Positions 17,356-26,788 are shown, numbered from the stretch's first letter. The stretch: DNA of 64,000 bases from JBGAJN01 sp044224905 (GCA_044224905.1 JBGAJN010000001.1:2170001-2234000), one strand, 5' to 3'. Notes: generated from the sequence alone by a model not told the origin. Numbers and translations are program-made.

Positions 17356-18343
17356 ATCGCGGGATGATGGACTCGAGCGGCTTGGTCGACCTGAAATGCC
17401 AGACGGATTTTCCATCAGGCAAAACACAGTGCATTTTCCGGTTAAATGTGTGGAGGAATGGTTGCGCGTCCACGATCGTGCTTGAATGGAAATGTTTCCC
17501 AACCAAACCAGCATACCTTCCGGCTGCAATCAAAATCGGGTGCAGCGGCCTTTGAATATTTCGTTGCAGTCTAATCAGACTGTTCAGAGCCTCCTCGCCG
17601 GCCTTCGGGCTGGAGTATCCTGTTTGGAACTCCATGCAGACGTATTTTATCTCACCGTGATTCTTGATCAGGGCTTCCCACTCTTGCCAGGTCTGTTCGT
17701 GAATCGCGTTCAGGTGCAGAACCGAGGGAACCCCGGCCTCTGAAGCTCTTTCTGCCACCCGGAGGATTCGCCCGCGATTGTAATTGTGATGCAGTGGCGG
17801 GGCGTCGGTAAAAAACGAATAATTTGGAACAGTGAAAAGCTCGATATCCAATGCTTTCAAAAGTTTCAGGAGAGTGAGATCGCGGTGAAAGCGCCAGAAA
17901 TCCTCGATCAGTTGATCCGGACCTGGGCCTGTTACCATGATTTTTGTGTTTTGATGCAATCCCAGCGAAGCCCGAAGTCCTTTTCTGTCTTCCGCGAGGC
18001 ATTTGATACCGTTACGAGAATCCGACTTGAATAGGCAATGGAGCGGGAGCGCGACCCGTTCTAGGTCAAGCGGGTTCGCCCCTGGAAAGCCGTGATAGAA
18101 CGTCGGAACGTAGTGGGGCAATTCAACATCAATCGGCAGCAGGGGCTTTTCCAGTTTGCACTTGAATCCACGGACTTCCAAGCCGCGCTCGGCCAGCCGT
18201 TCAGAATTACACGCACACGTCCATTCGTGTTGCTCGCATTTCGCGTGATCAACGACCGAACAGCCCGCCATGCCCAGATCCCCTTCAAATCCGGGGCATA
18301 GCCCCGGTTTAAGATCGCATTGCTGGCAGGCTTCAAATTTCAT
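16967..18343 (-). CDS. Cys-rich protein with possible barrel fold, DUF4417-like
   Basis: A 458-residue protein with a Cys-rich N-terminus (FEACQQCDLKPGLC, then further Cys near 28, 36, 43 and 45), suggesting a zinc or iron-sulphur site. Residues ~75-340 have alternating beta strands and helices with VTGPGPDQLIEDFW, FTVPNYSFFTDAP, GVPSVLHLNA, KYVCMEFQTGY and HPILIAAGR, as in a TIM barrel; the 'PNYSFFTDAP' step recalls DUF4417. The last ~100 residues are Pro/Ser/Lys-rich and lie antisense to the peptidase gene. It is the last gene of a tight four-gene operon (4-base gap upstream). Function not known. Confidence 0.7.
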   Translation of the reverse strand: MKFEACQQCDLKPGLCPGFEGDLGMAGCSVVDHAKCEQHEWTCACNSERLAERGLEVRGFKCKLEKPLLPIDVELPHYVPTFYHGFPGANPLDLERVALPLHCLFKSDSRNGIKCLAEDRKGLRASLGLHQNTKIMVTGPGPDQLIEDFWRFHRDLTLLKLLKALDIELFTVPNYSFFTDAPPLHHNYNRGRILRVAERASEAGVPSVLHLNAIHEQTWQEWEALIKNHGEIKYVCMEFQTGYSSPKAGEEALNSLIRLQRNIQRPLHPILIAAGRYAGLVGKHFHSSTIVDAQPFLHTFNRKMHCVLPDGKSVWHFRSTKPLESIIPRFKSNLREYSERIRQRLAGAPPIRQTEFAFRADSSGFLVASHKQKSVSSLPLFDPGRKPHGQISVPIAGSNSSRSIGGPVAPQTVIERISDPSTPKLATTHPNSHRKNNRHKRLPNGFDGAKKTDVTVGH

Positions 18344-18347
18344 CGTT

Positions 18348-18716
18348 TCAGTTCCGGGGTATGGTCAGTTGAACGATGAAACTCTTGGACAACGGTTGGA
18401 CTTCGACGACCTGAGCCGTAAAAACCTCCGCGCCGGTGTGCGCCATCATCTTCTTCAGTTCACCCGCGTCCGGCGTCATCACCTTGCTGATATTTCTATT
18501 TTTTAGGATGACAGCGATTTGATCGCCTTTGTCGTAGAGCAAAACCGGCGTCCCCACTTCAGGCAAATCGCCGGCCGTCGAAATACAACGGAACAAGTCT
18601 TCAACCGACTCCGGCAACCCAGAGAGAAGGTTTCCAGAGCCGAGCTCTTCTTCAAATGCCTTGTCTTTTCTCTGCTTAAATTTTTCAGCCTTCTGTGTAA
18701 GGAATGCTATACCCAT
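18348..18716 (-). CDS. Small conserved-looking protein of unknown function
   Basis: A 122-residue protein, MGIAFLTQKAEKFKQRKDKAF at the start, then a likely beta-rich domain (GTPVLLYDKGDQIAVILKNRNISKVM, EVFTAQVVEVQPLSKSFIVQL). No signal peptide, membrane helix or known motif. It overlaps the end of the preceding STAS-like gene by 10 bases and precedes the Cys-rich gene by 4 bases, so it is surely part of the same operon. No function proposed. Confidence 0.65.
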   Translation of the reverse strand: MGIAFLTQKAEKFKQRKDKAFEEELGSGNLLSGLPESVEDLFRCISTAGDLPEVGTPVLLYDKGDQIAVILKNRNISKVMTPDAGELKKMMAHTGAEVFTAQVVEVQPLSKSFIVQLTIPRN

Positions 18717-19336
18717 GTTATGATTTTTGTTAGTGGACTATACTCCAATCCCCGCCCGACGCGAATGCGCCGAACCAAGCGAAGCGAATGAAGATCATTG
18801 AGCCGATTGTTCCAAGCCGTCACCGTGATTTTTTGGTCGGGGAATAGCTCGTGCAATTGGGGTGCCGTGCAGGTTCCCTGTTCAGTCACCGCATTCAAAG
18901 TGAGGCGCAATGCGGGATCGAGATGTCCGAGCAAGATTGCTTCGCTAACCGCTTCGCCGGCGATTTTCTTGGCATGGAGCAATGGCAGCCCTCTCGGTTT
19001 TAGAAACTCTTGGAACTCTGCAATCAAATCCGCCGAAAGACCCGTTACACAAACGAACAAATCATAGGGCCGAGGATCAGCAGTATGACGCGGAGGGATG
19101 GTATTTTCAGAGTCGCCAGCAGACAATTGGCCACACTTCAAGAGCCAGAAGGCAGTTCCCTTGATGTAGCTGCTGTTAACCGCCCGCATTTTTTCAAAAT
19201 CCAAAACGACCAAAGTTCCGCCAGGAATGGTTCCTTCGGTCACGGCTTTATGAACCGCCGCCATGTGCAACTCCGCAAGCGTAGCCCCCAATCCAGTCCC
19301 GGTTTTCGGCGCACATTCATGCAATTTAATTCTCAC
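18707..19336 (-). CDS. STAS-like (DUF4325) protein with C-terminal winged helix
   Basis: A 209-residue protein. Residues 1-150 contain the DUF4325/STAS-like core (GTLVVLDFEKMRAVNSSYIKG), the fold that anti-sigma antagonists use to receive phosphate from GHKL kinases. The last ~50 residues form a winged-helix-like unit (CTAPQLHELFPDQKITVTAWNN). GTG is used as start. It follows the GHKL ATPase gene by 18 bases, and GHKL plus STAS-like pairs often work as partner-switching sensors. Here the target is likely transcription of, or direct control over, the operon's other proteins; this is inference. Confidence 0.75.
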   Translation of the reverse strand: MRIKLHECAPKTGTGLGATLAELHMAAVHKAVTEGTIPGGTLVVLDFEKMRAVNSSYIKGTAFWLLKCGQLSAGDSENTIPPRHTADPRPYDLFVCVTGLSADLIAEFQEFLKPRGLPLLHAKKIAGEAVSEAILLGHLDPALRLTLNAVTEQGTCTAPQLHELFPDQKITVTAWNNRLNDLHSLRLVRRIRVGRGLEYSPLTKIITWV

Positions 19337-19354
19337 AATCCTACTGTCACTGAT

Positions 19355-20203
19355 TCAGGTGAGATAGTCAACTGGAAAAATTCTTTCGCCAGGTTCTCCC
19401 GCAAGTGAGCAATTAACGGTGATCTGAAATCCGGGCAATCGCCCGGTAAATTGCGGCGTTGCCTGTCGGCCTGAGGCAGTGCTTCTGATGCGAATCCTGC
19501 CATCACCGCTAAACAACTCGATAAGACCGTTAAGATTCGCGAGTGACCGGAAAACCTCTTTGAATCCCTCACCGTCTCCGCCGTTTGGCCTCCGACTCGC
19601 ATGGTTTTGGATGATTGCCAACAGCGCTTGTTTAGAATTCTGGAGCTGAGTCCACTGCGGATTTTGCTTCAAGGAATCCAAAGCGCCTCTGCCGAGATCT
19701 GCGATCGTAAAAGCGACATGACCGTCACAAATATAATATCCGATGATCCCTGCGGCCGGACAGGTGGAGTCAGCCCCACTATGTTGAGCTACGTTATCAG
19801 CCATTTCAAATAGCGCCCCCGACAGCGCTTCGGCTTTGTTACCAAAACCAGCCAACTTTGCGGCCTTACAGAAGCGCGATTCAAACGGATGATATTTTTG
19901 TTGACCTGCCCACTCGCGACCTCGAATTGGGAAAAATTCAAGGCCTCGCACGTCCCACATATTCGATGTGGCAGGTAAGGCCCCAAAATCATGGGTAGCT
20001 AATACGGTGTCTAGGACCTTTGATGGTTTTCTCCAAGTTTCCAACAACGAATCAAGCTGTTGTGGATAGACAGGTCTCAAACAAGCGAGCTGCACAATTG
20101 CACCGATTGAGAACCCCGATGGAGACAAGCTACCCAACTGGGTACGCGATGCGTTAGATAAAGAGTCTCGGAGATCGGTGATAAAGGCGCTGTTGATGTT
20201 CAT
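19355..20203 (-). CDS. GHKL-family ATPase, anti-sigma/kinase-like
   Basis: A 282-residue soluble protein with a GHKL ATP-binding fold: N box ALFEMADNVAQHSGA, G1-type FTIADLGRGALD and G2-type GDGEGFKEVF. There is no dimerisation/His box or receiver, so it is closer to anti-sigma serine kinases than to sensor kinases. The N-terminal ~120 residues are unfamiliar. It is the first gene of the minus-strand operon with the STAS-like protein, and CAGGA precedes its ATG as a ribosome site. The natural hypothesis is that it phosphorylates or binds the STAS-like partner. Confidence 0.75.
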   Translation of the reverse strand: MNINSAFITDLRDSLSNASRTQLGSLSPSGFSIGAIVQLACLRPVYPQQLDSLLETWRKPSKVLDTVLATHDFGALPATSNMWDVRGLEFFPIRGREWAGQQKYHPFESRFCKAAKLAGFGNKAEALSGALFEMADNVAQHSGADSTCPAAGIIGYYICDGHVAFTIADLGRGALDSLKQNPQWTQLQNSKQALLAIIQNHASRRPNGGDGEGFKEVFRSLANLNGLIELFSGDGRIRIRSTASGRQATPQFTGRLPGFQITVNCSLAGEPGERIFPVDYLT

Positions 20204-20446
20204 TCCTGCTGGCGTTGCCCAACCAAAATCCTCGATTCTTCAGCCAATTTTCAAAGATGAAAGATCAGCTTTGCCCCTCTCTCAATGAGCGCATTTCCTC
20301 GGTGCCTTACCACAAGACCGCGACCACGAAGATTCCGACCGCTGCCTTCACGAAACACGCTACATACCCGGTCACGGGACGCGGCGATTGAAACAACGAC
20401 GGCCCACCACAGTTCGCTGCAAGCTCATGGACAGGCCGAATGGTCG
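20204..20446. other. Leader region of the GHKL operon, no gene
   Basis: About 240 bases between the GHKL gene start and the end of the next gene on the same strand. The promoter of the operon probably lies here, but I see no convincing -35/-10 pair. Confidence 0.35.
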
Positions 20447-20821
20447 TCATACTCCAAGCTGATCGAGCAAGGCTGCGATAGCTAACACCAACTCGCCCAC
20501 GATAAGCCAGTGATAATCCTGTGGCTCTTTCGCCTGTGACGCCTTCATGTCCGTGGCGAGCGAACGCAACGACTGAATAGCGGACTGAACTCGTGCCCCC
20601 GGGGTGCCGTTGGCAGTGGTGGCCCACTGAATCCCCGTCGCACGCTGCATAAAGTGATCGGCGAATTCCTCAATGACCTTTCCGAGTGCACGAACATCGC
20701 CAGACCGAAACACATCGGCATCGTGCGGCAAGCCCCGCTGACCAACTCGTTGCTGCATGAAAACAGCAAACGCGTGCTCGGTCCCGACCGCGTTGTAACT
20801 CAATCCTTTTAGGTGGTTCAT
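20447..20821 (-). CDS. Hypothetical alpha-helical protein
   Basis: A 124-residue protein if started at MNHLKGLSYNAVGTEHAF (20821); the frame is open 27 bases further. Segments such as LGKVIEEFADHFMQRATG and IVGELVLAIAALLDQLGV look helical. No motif recognised. It is separated from the GHKL operon by 243 bases and diverges from the Gabija-like operon. Confidence 0.5.
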   Translation of the reverse strand: MNHLKGLSYNAVGTEHAFAVFMQQRVGQRGLPHDADVFRSGDVRALGKVIEEFADHFMQRATGIQWATTANGTPGARVQSAIQSLRSLATDMKASQAKEPQDYHWLIVGELVLAIAALLDQLGV

Positions 20822-20848
20822 AATGTGGCAGTGTGAATGCGGCCCCAA

Positions 20849-21151
20849 TATAACGGACTAGGTTATTTGTAGAATATCCTTCTGCATGTTTTTACCATAT
20901 CCAGATGGGAAATCTTTTTCCATGAGAAAAGCAAATCGGTTCTAGACCCGCAATGTCTTCAAGAAAAACCTGCGCAACTCACAGGTCGAACAATTAAAAT
21001 CCGACAGATGCGGCACGGAAATCACGCCATCGAAAGAGTGGTCTTCATACTGGCTTGTACAATTCTGGTAGAATGATAAAGTAAATGATCAGAATCAATC
21101 TTGACCGTAAATCCCTCGATTCTTCTATCAGCAACGTCTATTTTTCACGCT
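20849..21151. other. Divergent intergenic region upstream of gajA
   Basis: About 300 AT-richer bases between the leftward hypothetical gene and the rightward gajA-like gene. It must hold promoters in both directions, but no clear consensus was seen. Confidence 0.35.
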
Positions 21152-23092
21152 ATGAGTATTCCTCCACCATCCAAGCCCGCAGATGAACCTAAGCAGGCTG
21201 TTGCTGCGGTTGTTGCATCAAAGGCCGGAATCACGCCCGGCCACCCGTTCATTAGTCGCATTGAAATCGAGAATTTTCGCAATTTCCACAAATTCGCAGT
21301 TGATCTAGCAACCACGTCCGTCATCGTTGGCGAGAACAAAGTGGGGAAAAGCAATTTGGTTGAGGCTATCCGGCTTGTGCTTGATCCGACGCAACCCGAC
21401 GCAGCACGCAAACTGCGCGCCGAAGATTTTTGGGATGGGCTTGATCGGCCCTTTGCAGGAAATTCAATCACCATTCGCATTTTTATCCGCAATTTTGAGG
21501 GAAACGAAGGTGCTCAAGCCATCCTGTCTGATTGTATCATCAACAAATCGCCGCTCACGGCGCAGTTGACCTACGAATATCGCTCCAAAAAATCGCTGCA
21601 AAAACTAGACGGTGAGAAATTAAAGGAGGCCCTTGCCGCACTGGACGAGGATGACTACGACTTCGTTGTTTATGGGGGCGCGGATGAAACCAATCGCGTC
21701 GGAAGCGAAATCAAAAAATGGATAACTTTAGTCGTATTGCCAGCGTTGCGCGACGCGGAGGGAGACATTCAAAGTTGGAAACGGTCACCGCTGCGTCCGC
21801 TGCTTGATCGTGTAAAGAAAGGCATACCCGCCAAACACTTCGTCGCAGTTCGGGAAAACCTTGACGGTGCCAAGGCGACTCTATTGCAAGCGAAACCCGT
21901 CGCCGACCTTGTCGGCTCCATCAACCAACGAGTGAGGCAGCTCGCCGGGCCGGTCCATGCGGTTGAAACTGATCTCGACTTTGCATCCAGCGAGCCGGAG
22001 CAGCTTGTCCGTTCGTTGCGCATTTTCCTGCGCGAAAAAAGTAGCAAGCCCTTGAGCGACGCGAGTCTTGGAACTGCCAACATTCTGTTCCTGGCGCTGC
22101 TCCTGCAAGACATGGAAATGAAGCAGGCAGCACGTGAGATCGTCAGCACAATTCTGGCAATTGAAGAACCGGAAGCGCATTTGCATCCCCAATTGCAACG
22201 CCTGCTCTTTCGATACTTCCTTGGACGGAACCATCCGATATTGCTGACGACGCATTCGCCAAACATTGTAAGTGTTGCGCCCTTTGATTCGGTTGTCTTG
22301 CTGAGGGTTGAAAATGGTGAAACGCACGGATTCAATTCTGCTGCGCTAGCGTTTACCCAAGAACAAAAAGATGACCTGCAGCGTTACCTCGATGTTACCC
22401 GTGCCGAGATACTTTTCGCACGTGGAGTAATCTTCGTGGAAGGAGTGGCAGAACAATTTCTTGTGCCGGCCTTCGCTGCTGCATTGATGGGTAAAAATGG
22501 CATGGGCGCATCCTTGGACGATTTGGGAATCTCCGTATGTTCTGTTAATGGAACCGACTTTGCACCTTACCGCAAACTGCTTTCCCAAAAAGGCTTCGCC
22601 ATTCCCAACGTCATCATCACCGATGGCGATCCTCGGCTTCACAAAGCCAAGAACAAGACGTTGAAGGCAGGGCTTCGGCGCGGAAGCCGTCTTTTGTATG
22701 ACGAGGCAGAACTTAAAAAACTGGCCGTCTTGGTTGACCAGGACGACGAGGCCAAAATTGCCGCCGTATTACCCTCCCACGGAGTCTTTGTCGGCGACAA
22801 CACGCTTGAACTTGACCTGCTCAAGGAATTTGGAGGTGAGATGAAAGCTACATATAAGGAACTCACCAATTCGGAAGAAGTGAGCAAAGCGTTTGACACA
22901 GCGGTAGAATCAGCGGGGGCTGATGCCGCGAAAGCACAAGAGATACTCGACCGAATTGAAGCCGTGGGCAAAGGAAGATTTGCGCAAAGGCTGGCTGGAA
23001 AACTAAAAGATAAAAATCCGCCAGCCTACATCCTGAATGCCGTCAATTTTATCATTGAGCGCGTGACGCCTGACAATGCAAAACCTAAATGA
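21152..23092 (+). CDS. gajA: Gabija GajA-like OLD-family ATPase/Toprim nuclease
   Basis: A 646-residue OLD-family endonuclease. The ATPase has Walker A GENKVGKSNLVEA near residue 60, Walker B AIEEPEAHLHPQL and H-loop LTTHSPNIVS. A C-terminal Toprim domain shows FVEGVAEQFLVPAF (catalytic Glu) and IITDGDPRLHK (DxD). The next gene encodes a UvrD-type helicase with a 17-base overlap; this pair is the Gabija anti-phage system, in which GajA nicks DNA when nucleotide levels fall. ATG 21152 is preferred over 21101, whose extra residues look unstructured. Somewhat longer than typical GajA, with ~45 extra N-terminal residues. Confidence 0.85.
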   Translation: MSIPPPSKPADEPKQAVAAVVASKAGITPGHPFISRIEIENFRNFHKFAVDLATTSVIVGENKVGKSNLVEAIRLVLDPTQPDAARKLRAEDFWDGLDRPFAGNSITIRIFIRNFEGNEGAQAILSDCIINKSPLTAQLTYEYRSKKSLQKLDGEKLKEALAALDEDDYDFVVYGGADETNRVGSEIKKWITLVVLPALRDAEGDIQSWKRSPLRPLLDRVKKGIPAKHFVAVRENLDGAKATLLQAKPVADLVGSINQRVRQLAGPVHAVETDLDFASSEPEQLVRSLRIFLREKSSKPLSDASLGTANILFLALLLQDMEMKQAAREIVSTILAIEEPEAHLHPQLQRLLFRYFLGRNHPILLTTHSPNIVSVAPFDSVVLLRVENGETHGFNSAALAFTQEQKDDLQRYLDVTRAEILFARGVIFVEGVAEQFLVPAFAAALMGKNGMGASLDDLGISVCSVNGTDFAPYRKLLSQKGFAIPNVIITDGDPRLHKAKNKTLKAGLRRGSRLLYDEAELKKLAVLVDQDDEAKIAAVLPSHGVFVGDNTLELDLLKEFGGEMKATYKELTNSEEVSKAFDTAVESAGADAAKAQEILDRIEAVGKGRFAQRLAGKLKDKNPPAYILNAVNFIIERVTPDNAKPK

Positions 23093-24905
23093 ATCGTTTG
23101 ACCGTCTGAATGACGAACAGAAGAAAGCCGTTCTCGCGGAGGGTAACACTGTTGTCATGGCCGGGCCGGGCAGCGGCAAAACCGCAACGCTTGTCGTAAA
23201 AATCGGTTACTTGATCTCGGAAAAAATCAATCCCCCTTCCGGCCTCGCGTGTGTGACCTACAACAATGACGCGGTGCGCGAGTTTCGGATGCGACTTGCC
23301 GACCATGGAATTTTTTCACGTCGAAGCCTTTTTCTTGGGACCGTCCACAGCTTTTGCCTCAACTGCATCGTCCGTCCCTACGCTCCTTTGATTGATAAAC
23401 GCTTCACCGCGGGTGTGAATGTCGCTGGTCCTGATATGGCAGACGAGCTTTTCACCGAAGCCGCATTGCAACACGTTCCTGATCCGAGATGGCTCGGTCC
23501 CACCATCACGCGTTACCGCCGAGCACGAGCGTGTAACGAAGACGTGACCGGTTATGCCAACACAGACTCACTCATTGCAACAGCCTATGAAAACAATCTT
23601 CTTAAACACGGTTTGATTGATTTTGAAGGGATAATCATTGTCGCTCTCCATCTCATTGAACAGCACGCTTGGATTCGAGAATTGATCGCAGCACGGTTCC
23701 CGTGGCTGATTGTGGACGAATACCAAGATTTGGGAGGCCCGCTGCACGGCATAGTTACTAAGCTTGCCGATCTGGCCGGAGTAACAGTTTTTGCAGTGGG
23801 CGACCCCGACCAGACGATTTACGATTTTTCCGGGGCCAGCCCCCGCTACCTTAACGGGCTGGCAGAGCGAGGAGACTTTGAATCTGTCCGACTCAAATTC
23901 AACTATCGCAGCGGGGGACGGATCATCGCGGCGAGTCAAGCTGCTCTGGCTCCGGCCGAGCCGCGCGACTATGCGCCTGATCCAAAACGTCGAGAACAAG
24001 GAGAAATCTATTTTGTAGAAGCGAACGGCAACAATGCAGACCATGCCGTTAAAGTTGTAGAGGCTGTGAATTCCTCTCTGGCTGCTGGCATCAGGCCCGA
24101 AGAAATCGCCATTTTTTACCGTGCCATTGGCCCATTAGTTGAAGCAATTAAAGACGAATTTACACGTCGCAATGTCCCATTTGTTTGGGAGAGAGATAAC
24201 AAGTTTCCCAGTTCGCCATTTATCACCTGGCTGCAAAGACTAGCAGCTTGGTCTTTGTCACCACCGGAGGATCGTGAGCACACATTCTCCCAATTGTTTC
24301 ATGACTTTCAGCTTTTGCTGCAAGCAGCAGGTCAAATTGACGGTGTAGAGCATTCACTGGAATTCCGTATCCTTTTATGGCGGCTTGCAACTAAAACGCT
24401 AGACGAAAAAATCAACGCTTGGGCATGGCTCACCGAGGCGGAATCGTTGATTGATTTTCAATCGCTGCTGGCGGCGTCCGAGGATTACGCACACGACTTG
24501 GAATGCTACGCAAAACTGAAGGAGGTTTTGAAGAATGGCGGTGCACAATCACAAGCTCGGCTATCGGAATTTGCAGGAATCGGGAAGGTTCGTGGCAAAG
24601 TCATTCTAACTACTTTTCATGCCAGTAAGGGAAGGCAGTTTGATGTCGTAATCATTCCCGGCTGTGCGGAGGGAATATTGCCAGCGTGGACGTGGAATGG
24701 AAAGAGTCGCCGCTTCGAGCCACCTGCCGCTCGGCCTCTTTCCGAGACACGTCGCCTCTTTTACGTGGGGATTTCCCGCGCCCGCCACGTTGTTCACTTG
24801 ATTCATGCCGACAAATGGCAAGATAAATTTGGCAATTTGAAGCAAGGAGGTTGTTCGCGGTTCGTTGAGGAAATCCGCGCCAAGCTTGAACGAGTGGAAA
24901 GCTAA
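23076..24905 (+). CDS. gajB: Gabija GajB-like UvrD helicase
   Basis: A 609-residue superfamily 1 helicase with motif I MAGPGSGKTATLV, motif II LIVDEYQDLGG, motif III VGDPDQTIYDFSGA, motif IV FNYRSGGRIIAAS, motif V TTFHASKGRQFDVVIIPG and motif VI RRLFYVGISRARHVV. All are intact. GajB binds DNA ends and activates GajA. The gene overlaps gajA by 17 bases. It is somewhat longer than the best-known GajB, so a distinct OLD-helicase pair cannot be fully excluded. Confidence 0.85.
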   Translation: MQNLNESFDRLNDEQKKAVLAEGNTVVMAGPGSGKTATLVVKIGYLISEKINPPSGLACVTYNNDAVREFRMRLADHGIFSRRSLFLGTVHSFCLNCIVRPYAPLIDKRFTAGVNVAGPDMADELFTEAALQHVPDPRWLGPTITRYRRARACNEDVTGYANTDSLIATAYENNLLKHGLIDFEGIIIVALHLIEQHAWIRELIAARFPWLIVDEYQDLGGPLHGIVTKLADLAGVTVFAVGDPDQTIYDFSGASPRYLNGLAERGDFESVRLKFNYRSGGRIIAASQAALAPAEPRDYAPDPKRREQGEIYFVEANGNNADHAVKVVEAVNSSLAAGIRPEEIAIFYRAIGPLVEAIKDEFTRRNVPFVWERDNKFPSSPFITWLQRLAAWSLSPPEDREHTFSQLFHDFQLLLQAAGQIDGVEHSLEFRILLWRLATKTLDEKINAWAWLTEAESLIDFQSLLAASEDYAHDLECYAKLKEVLKNGGAQSQARLSEFAGIGKVRGKVILTTFHASKGRQFDVVIIPGCAEGILPAWTWNGKSRRFEPPAARPLSETRRLFYVGISRARHVVHLIHADKWQDKFGNLKQGGCSRFVEEIRAKLERVES

Positions 24906-25050
24906 TTTCCATCAGCCAAGGAACATCGTCGCCGAGCATTGTTGGTTGTGGTTTGATTTACATACAAAACGCAGGTAACAATATTGCGAGCGTGGCTATT
25001 ATCTAAGTTTCTACTGTAAAATGTTACGCGAGTGTTGGCCGAACGTTTCT

Positions 25051-25070
25051 CCTTCTCCTTGGAGAGAAGG
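25051..25070. repeat. Short hairpin after gajB
   Basis: CCTTCTC (25051-25057) pairs with GAGAAGG (25064-25070) around CTTGGA. No T-run follows on either strand, so it is not a classic terminator. Similar CTCCTTGGAGAGAAGG strings are common dispersed intergenic repeats in bacteria. Confidence 0.35.
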
Positions 25071-25103
25071 ACGGGATGAGGAAGGGTGTTTAGATTGCGA
25101 GCT

Positions 25104-25616
25104 TTACTGAGCTCTTGTGTCGAAAACATAGCGATCACCATAGAAAGATTCATATTCCACACGCATGGCTAGCACTTTGATCTCAGCTTCAATAGTCTTT
25201 TCAAAGCGAGCTTTAGCATCAGGGAAAAATATCTCAGCTATCCGCGACTTTTCGCCCGCACGAATTGCGCCCCTCTGCCCCGGAAACGCCTGATTTTTCA
25301 ATCTAAATTTGAGGCGATCTCCAACATGCTGCCTGACCCAGCTCTCTATTGGATCGATCCCAGTCGACTCGACGGGGCTGTCGCTTATGAAGAGCGTTAC
25401 CCTTGTAATCAATGCGGGACCGAGCCCAACATTGATCAAGTCATAGCCAACTGTCATCCCTTCATCACGCAGGTCTCTATGGGTGCTCCGCGAAATGCGT
25501 GGGGTAACAGACAAGCGGTTATGTCGCCGCGTCGCATAGGCACTGGACGCGGTCAGGCCAAGTGCACATCCGGCTATAATTGAGTTAGCTATGGCGAGGA
25601 TTGTTGTGGCGTTCAT
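25104..25616 (-). CDS. Hypothetical protein with N-terminal membrane helix
   Basis: A 170-residue protein with one membrane helix at residues 5-25 (ILAIANSIIAGCALGLTASS), followed by a beta-rich domain containing GYDLINVGLGPALITRVTLFI and AEIKVLAMRVEYESFYGDRYVF. This 'NVGLGPA.I' theme occurs in small membrane-anchored proteins of unknown role. It lies downstream of the TIR-gene cluster, on the same strand, 214 bases away. Confidence 0.6.
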   Translation of the reverse strand: MNATTILAIANSIIAGCALGLTASSAYATRRHNRLSVTPRISRSTHRDLRDEGMTVGYDLINVGLGPALITRVTLFISDSPVESTGIDPIESWVRQHVGDRLKFRLKNQAFPGQRGAIRAGEKSRIAEIFFPDAKARFEKTIEAEIKVLAMRVEYESFYGDRYVFDTRAQ

Positions 25617-25830
25617 GCTGGTATTGAACCGTTACGCCAATTTCCTCGCCACTTGTTCTTCGAACATTTTACAAATGTGAAAACCATTCAGACTAATTTT
25701 CTCGCCGGTCAGAATGACGGAGCACCACGGCCAAATGCTGTTCAATTCAGAACTATTATTCGCGCGCTCGTTTGGTGTGTCTCAACGAGACAAGTCAGAG
25801 GTTTGAGCACATCCTATTGAATTCATCAAT

Positions 25831-26694
25831 TTATTTAAAAGATGGTTTCCCAACAATGTGCATGCCGCTGACGGGAAGATTGAGACACATTGGAGCGAAC
25901 ATCGCGGACAGGCCGATCACTCTCTGGATTTCACGCTCGAAGGTTGAGACTCTGATCCAGACTTCGTGCGCCTCTGTAAGTCCTGACATCCGGAAGAAAG
26001 CCATTGAAAGGCCCGTGAAGAAATACTTCCGGTTTAGCCCTGGAGGCAATGGCTCCCTCTCGCTCTCGAAGGTATCGAGTTTCAGGATAGCTGTCCCCTT
26101 CGATCCTTGGTCAATGATGTCCCACTCCAGAGTGACTTCCTTAATGTAGAGCGTGGTCTTTCCGGTGTTGATGACCTCGACTTCCATCGCCTTGTCACTC
26201 TTACCCTTCTCCGACTTCAATTCATAACCGACGCGGACTTTCTCTTTAGGAGTGTGGGCCTTTATTTCGTCACATAAGAACTTGAGACAGTCGGCTTCAT
26301 ATTTTGGCATTAACACTTGGCTCAACCACTGAAATGGGAACGAGTCAGGTTTGCTATGAAAGAATCTATCGGCGAGCTTTGGATCGATTTCCCGGTCGAG
26401 GAGAATGGCCAATTTGACATCTGCCGCTGATTGCTCGAGGAGGCGAAGGTCTTGGGGAACTTGACTTGGGGAGGCGAACAGTTCGAAAACGGCTCTGCCG
26501 CCGTTCGGGAAGAACTGCATCAAATCGTTCCTGCCTCCCAAGACGCCGGAGACTTCTGGAACCGCGCAAGACTCAGGGAAAAGGCGTGTCAGAAGATTGG
26601 ACAATCGTTTCTCAACCGTCTGGTGTAGCTGTTTGCTCCGTTTCAAACGCTTAACTTCTTCCTCGAACTTCCCGAATTCAGCTTCGCTGGTCAT
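25831..26694 (-). CDS. Hypothetical protein, possibly nuclease-like N-terminus
   Basis: A 287-residue protein. The first ~45 residues are coiled-coil (FEEEVKRLKRSKQLHQTVEKR); residues 50-110 have GRNDLMQFFPNGGRAVFELF and SAADVKLAILLDRE, which weakly recall a restriction-nuclease-like core but lack a clean ExK. The C-terminal half is beta-sandwich-like (MEVEVINTGKTTLYIKEVTLEW). It follows the TIR gene by 94 bases on the same strand, so it may be its partner. No firm function. Confidence 0.55.
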   Translation of the reverse strand: MTSEAEFGKFEEEVKRLKRSKQLHQTVEKRLSNLLTRLFPESCAVPEVSGVLGGRNDLMQFFPNGGRAVFELFASPSQVPQDLRLLEQSAADVKLAILLDREIDPKLADRFFHSKPDSFPFQWLSQVLMPKYEADCLKFLCDEIKAHTPKEKVRVGYELKSEKGKSDKAMEVEVINTGKTTLYIKEVTLEWDIIDQGSKGTAILKLDTFESEREPLPPGLNRKYFFTGLSMAFFRMSGLTEAHEVWIRVSTFEREIQRVIGLSAMFAPMCLNLPVSGMHIVGKPSFK

Positions 26695-26788
26695 TGAACT
26701 GATCCTTCTATGAGTTTGATTTCGTCGTCGGTCATGATGACATTCATTTAAGCGAGCAGTTCAGGGGCGAATGAGACGCTCGCACCGA

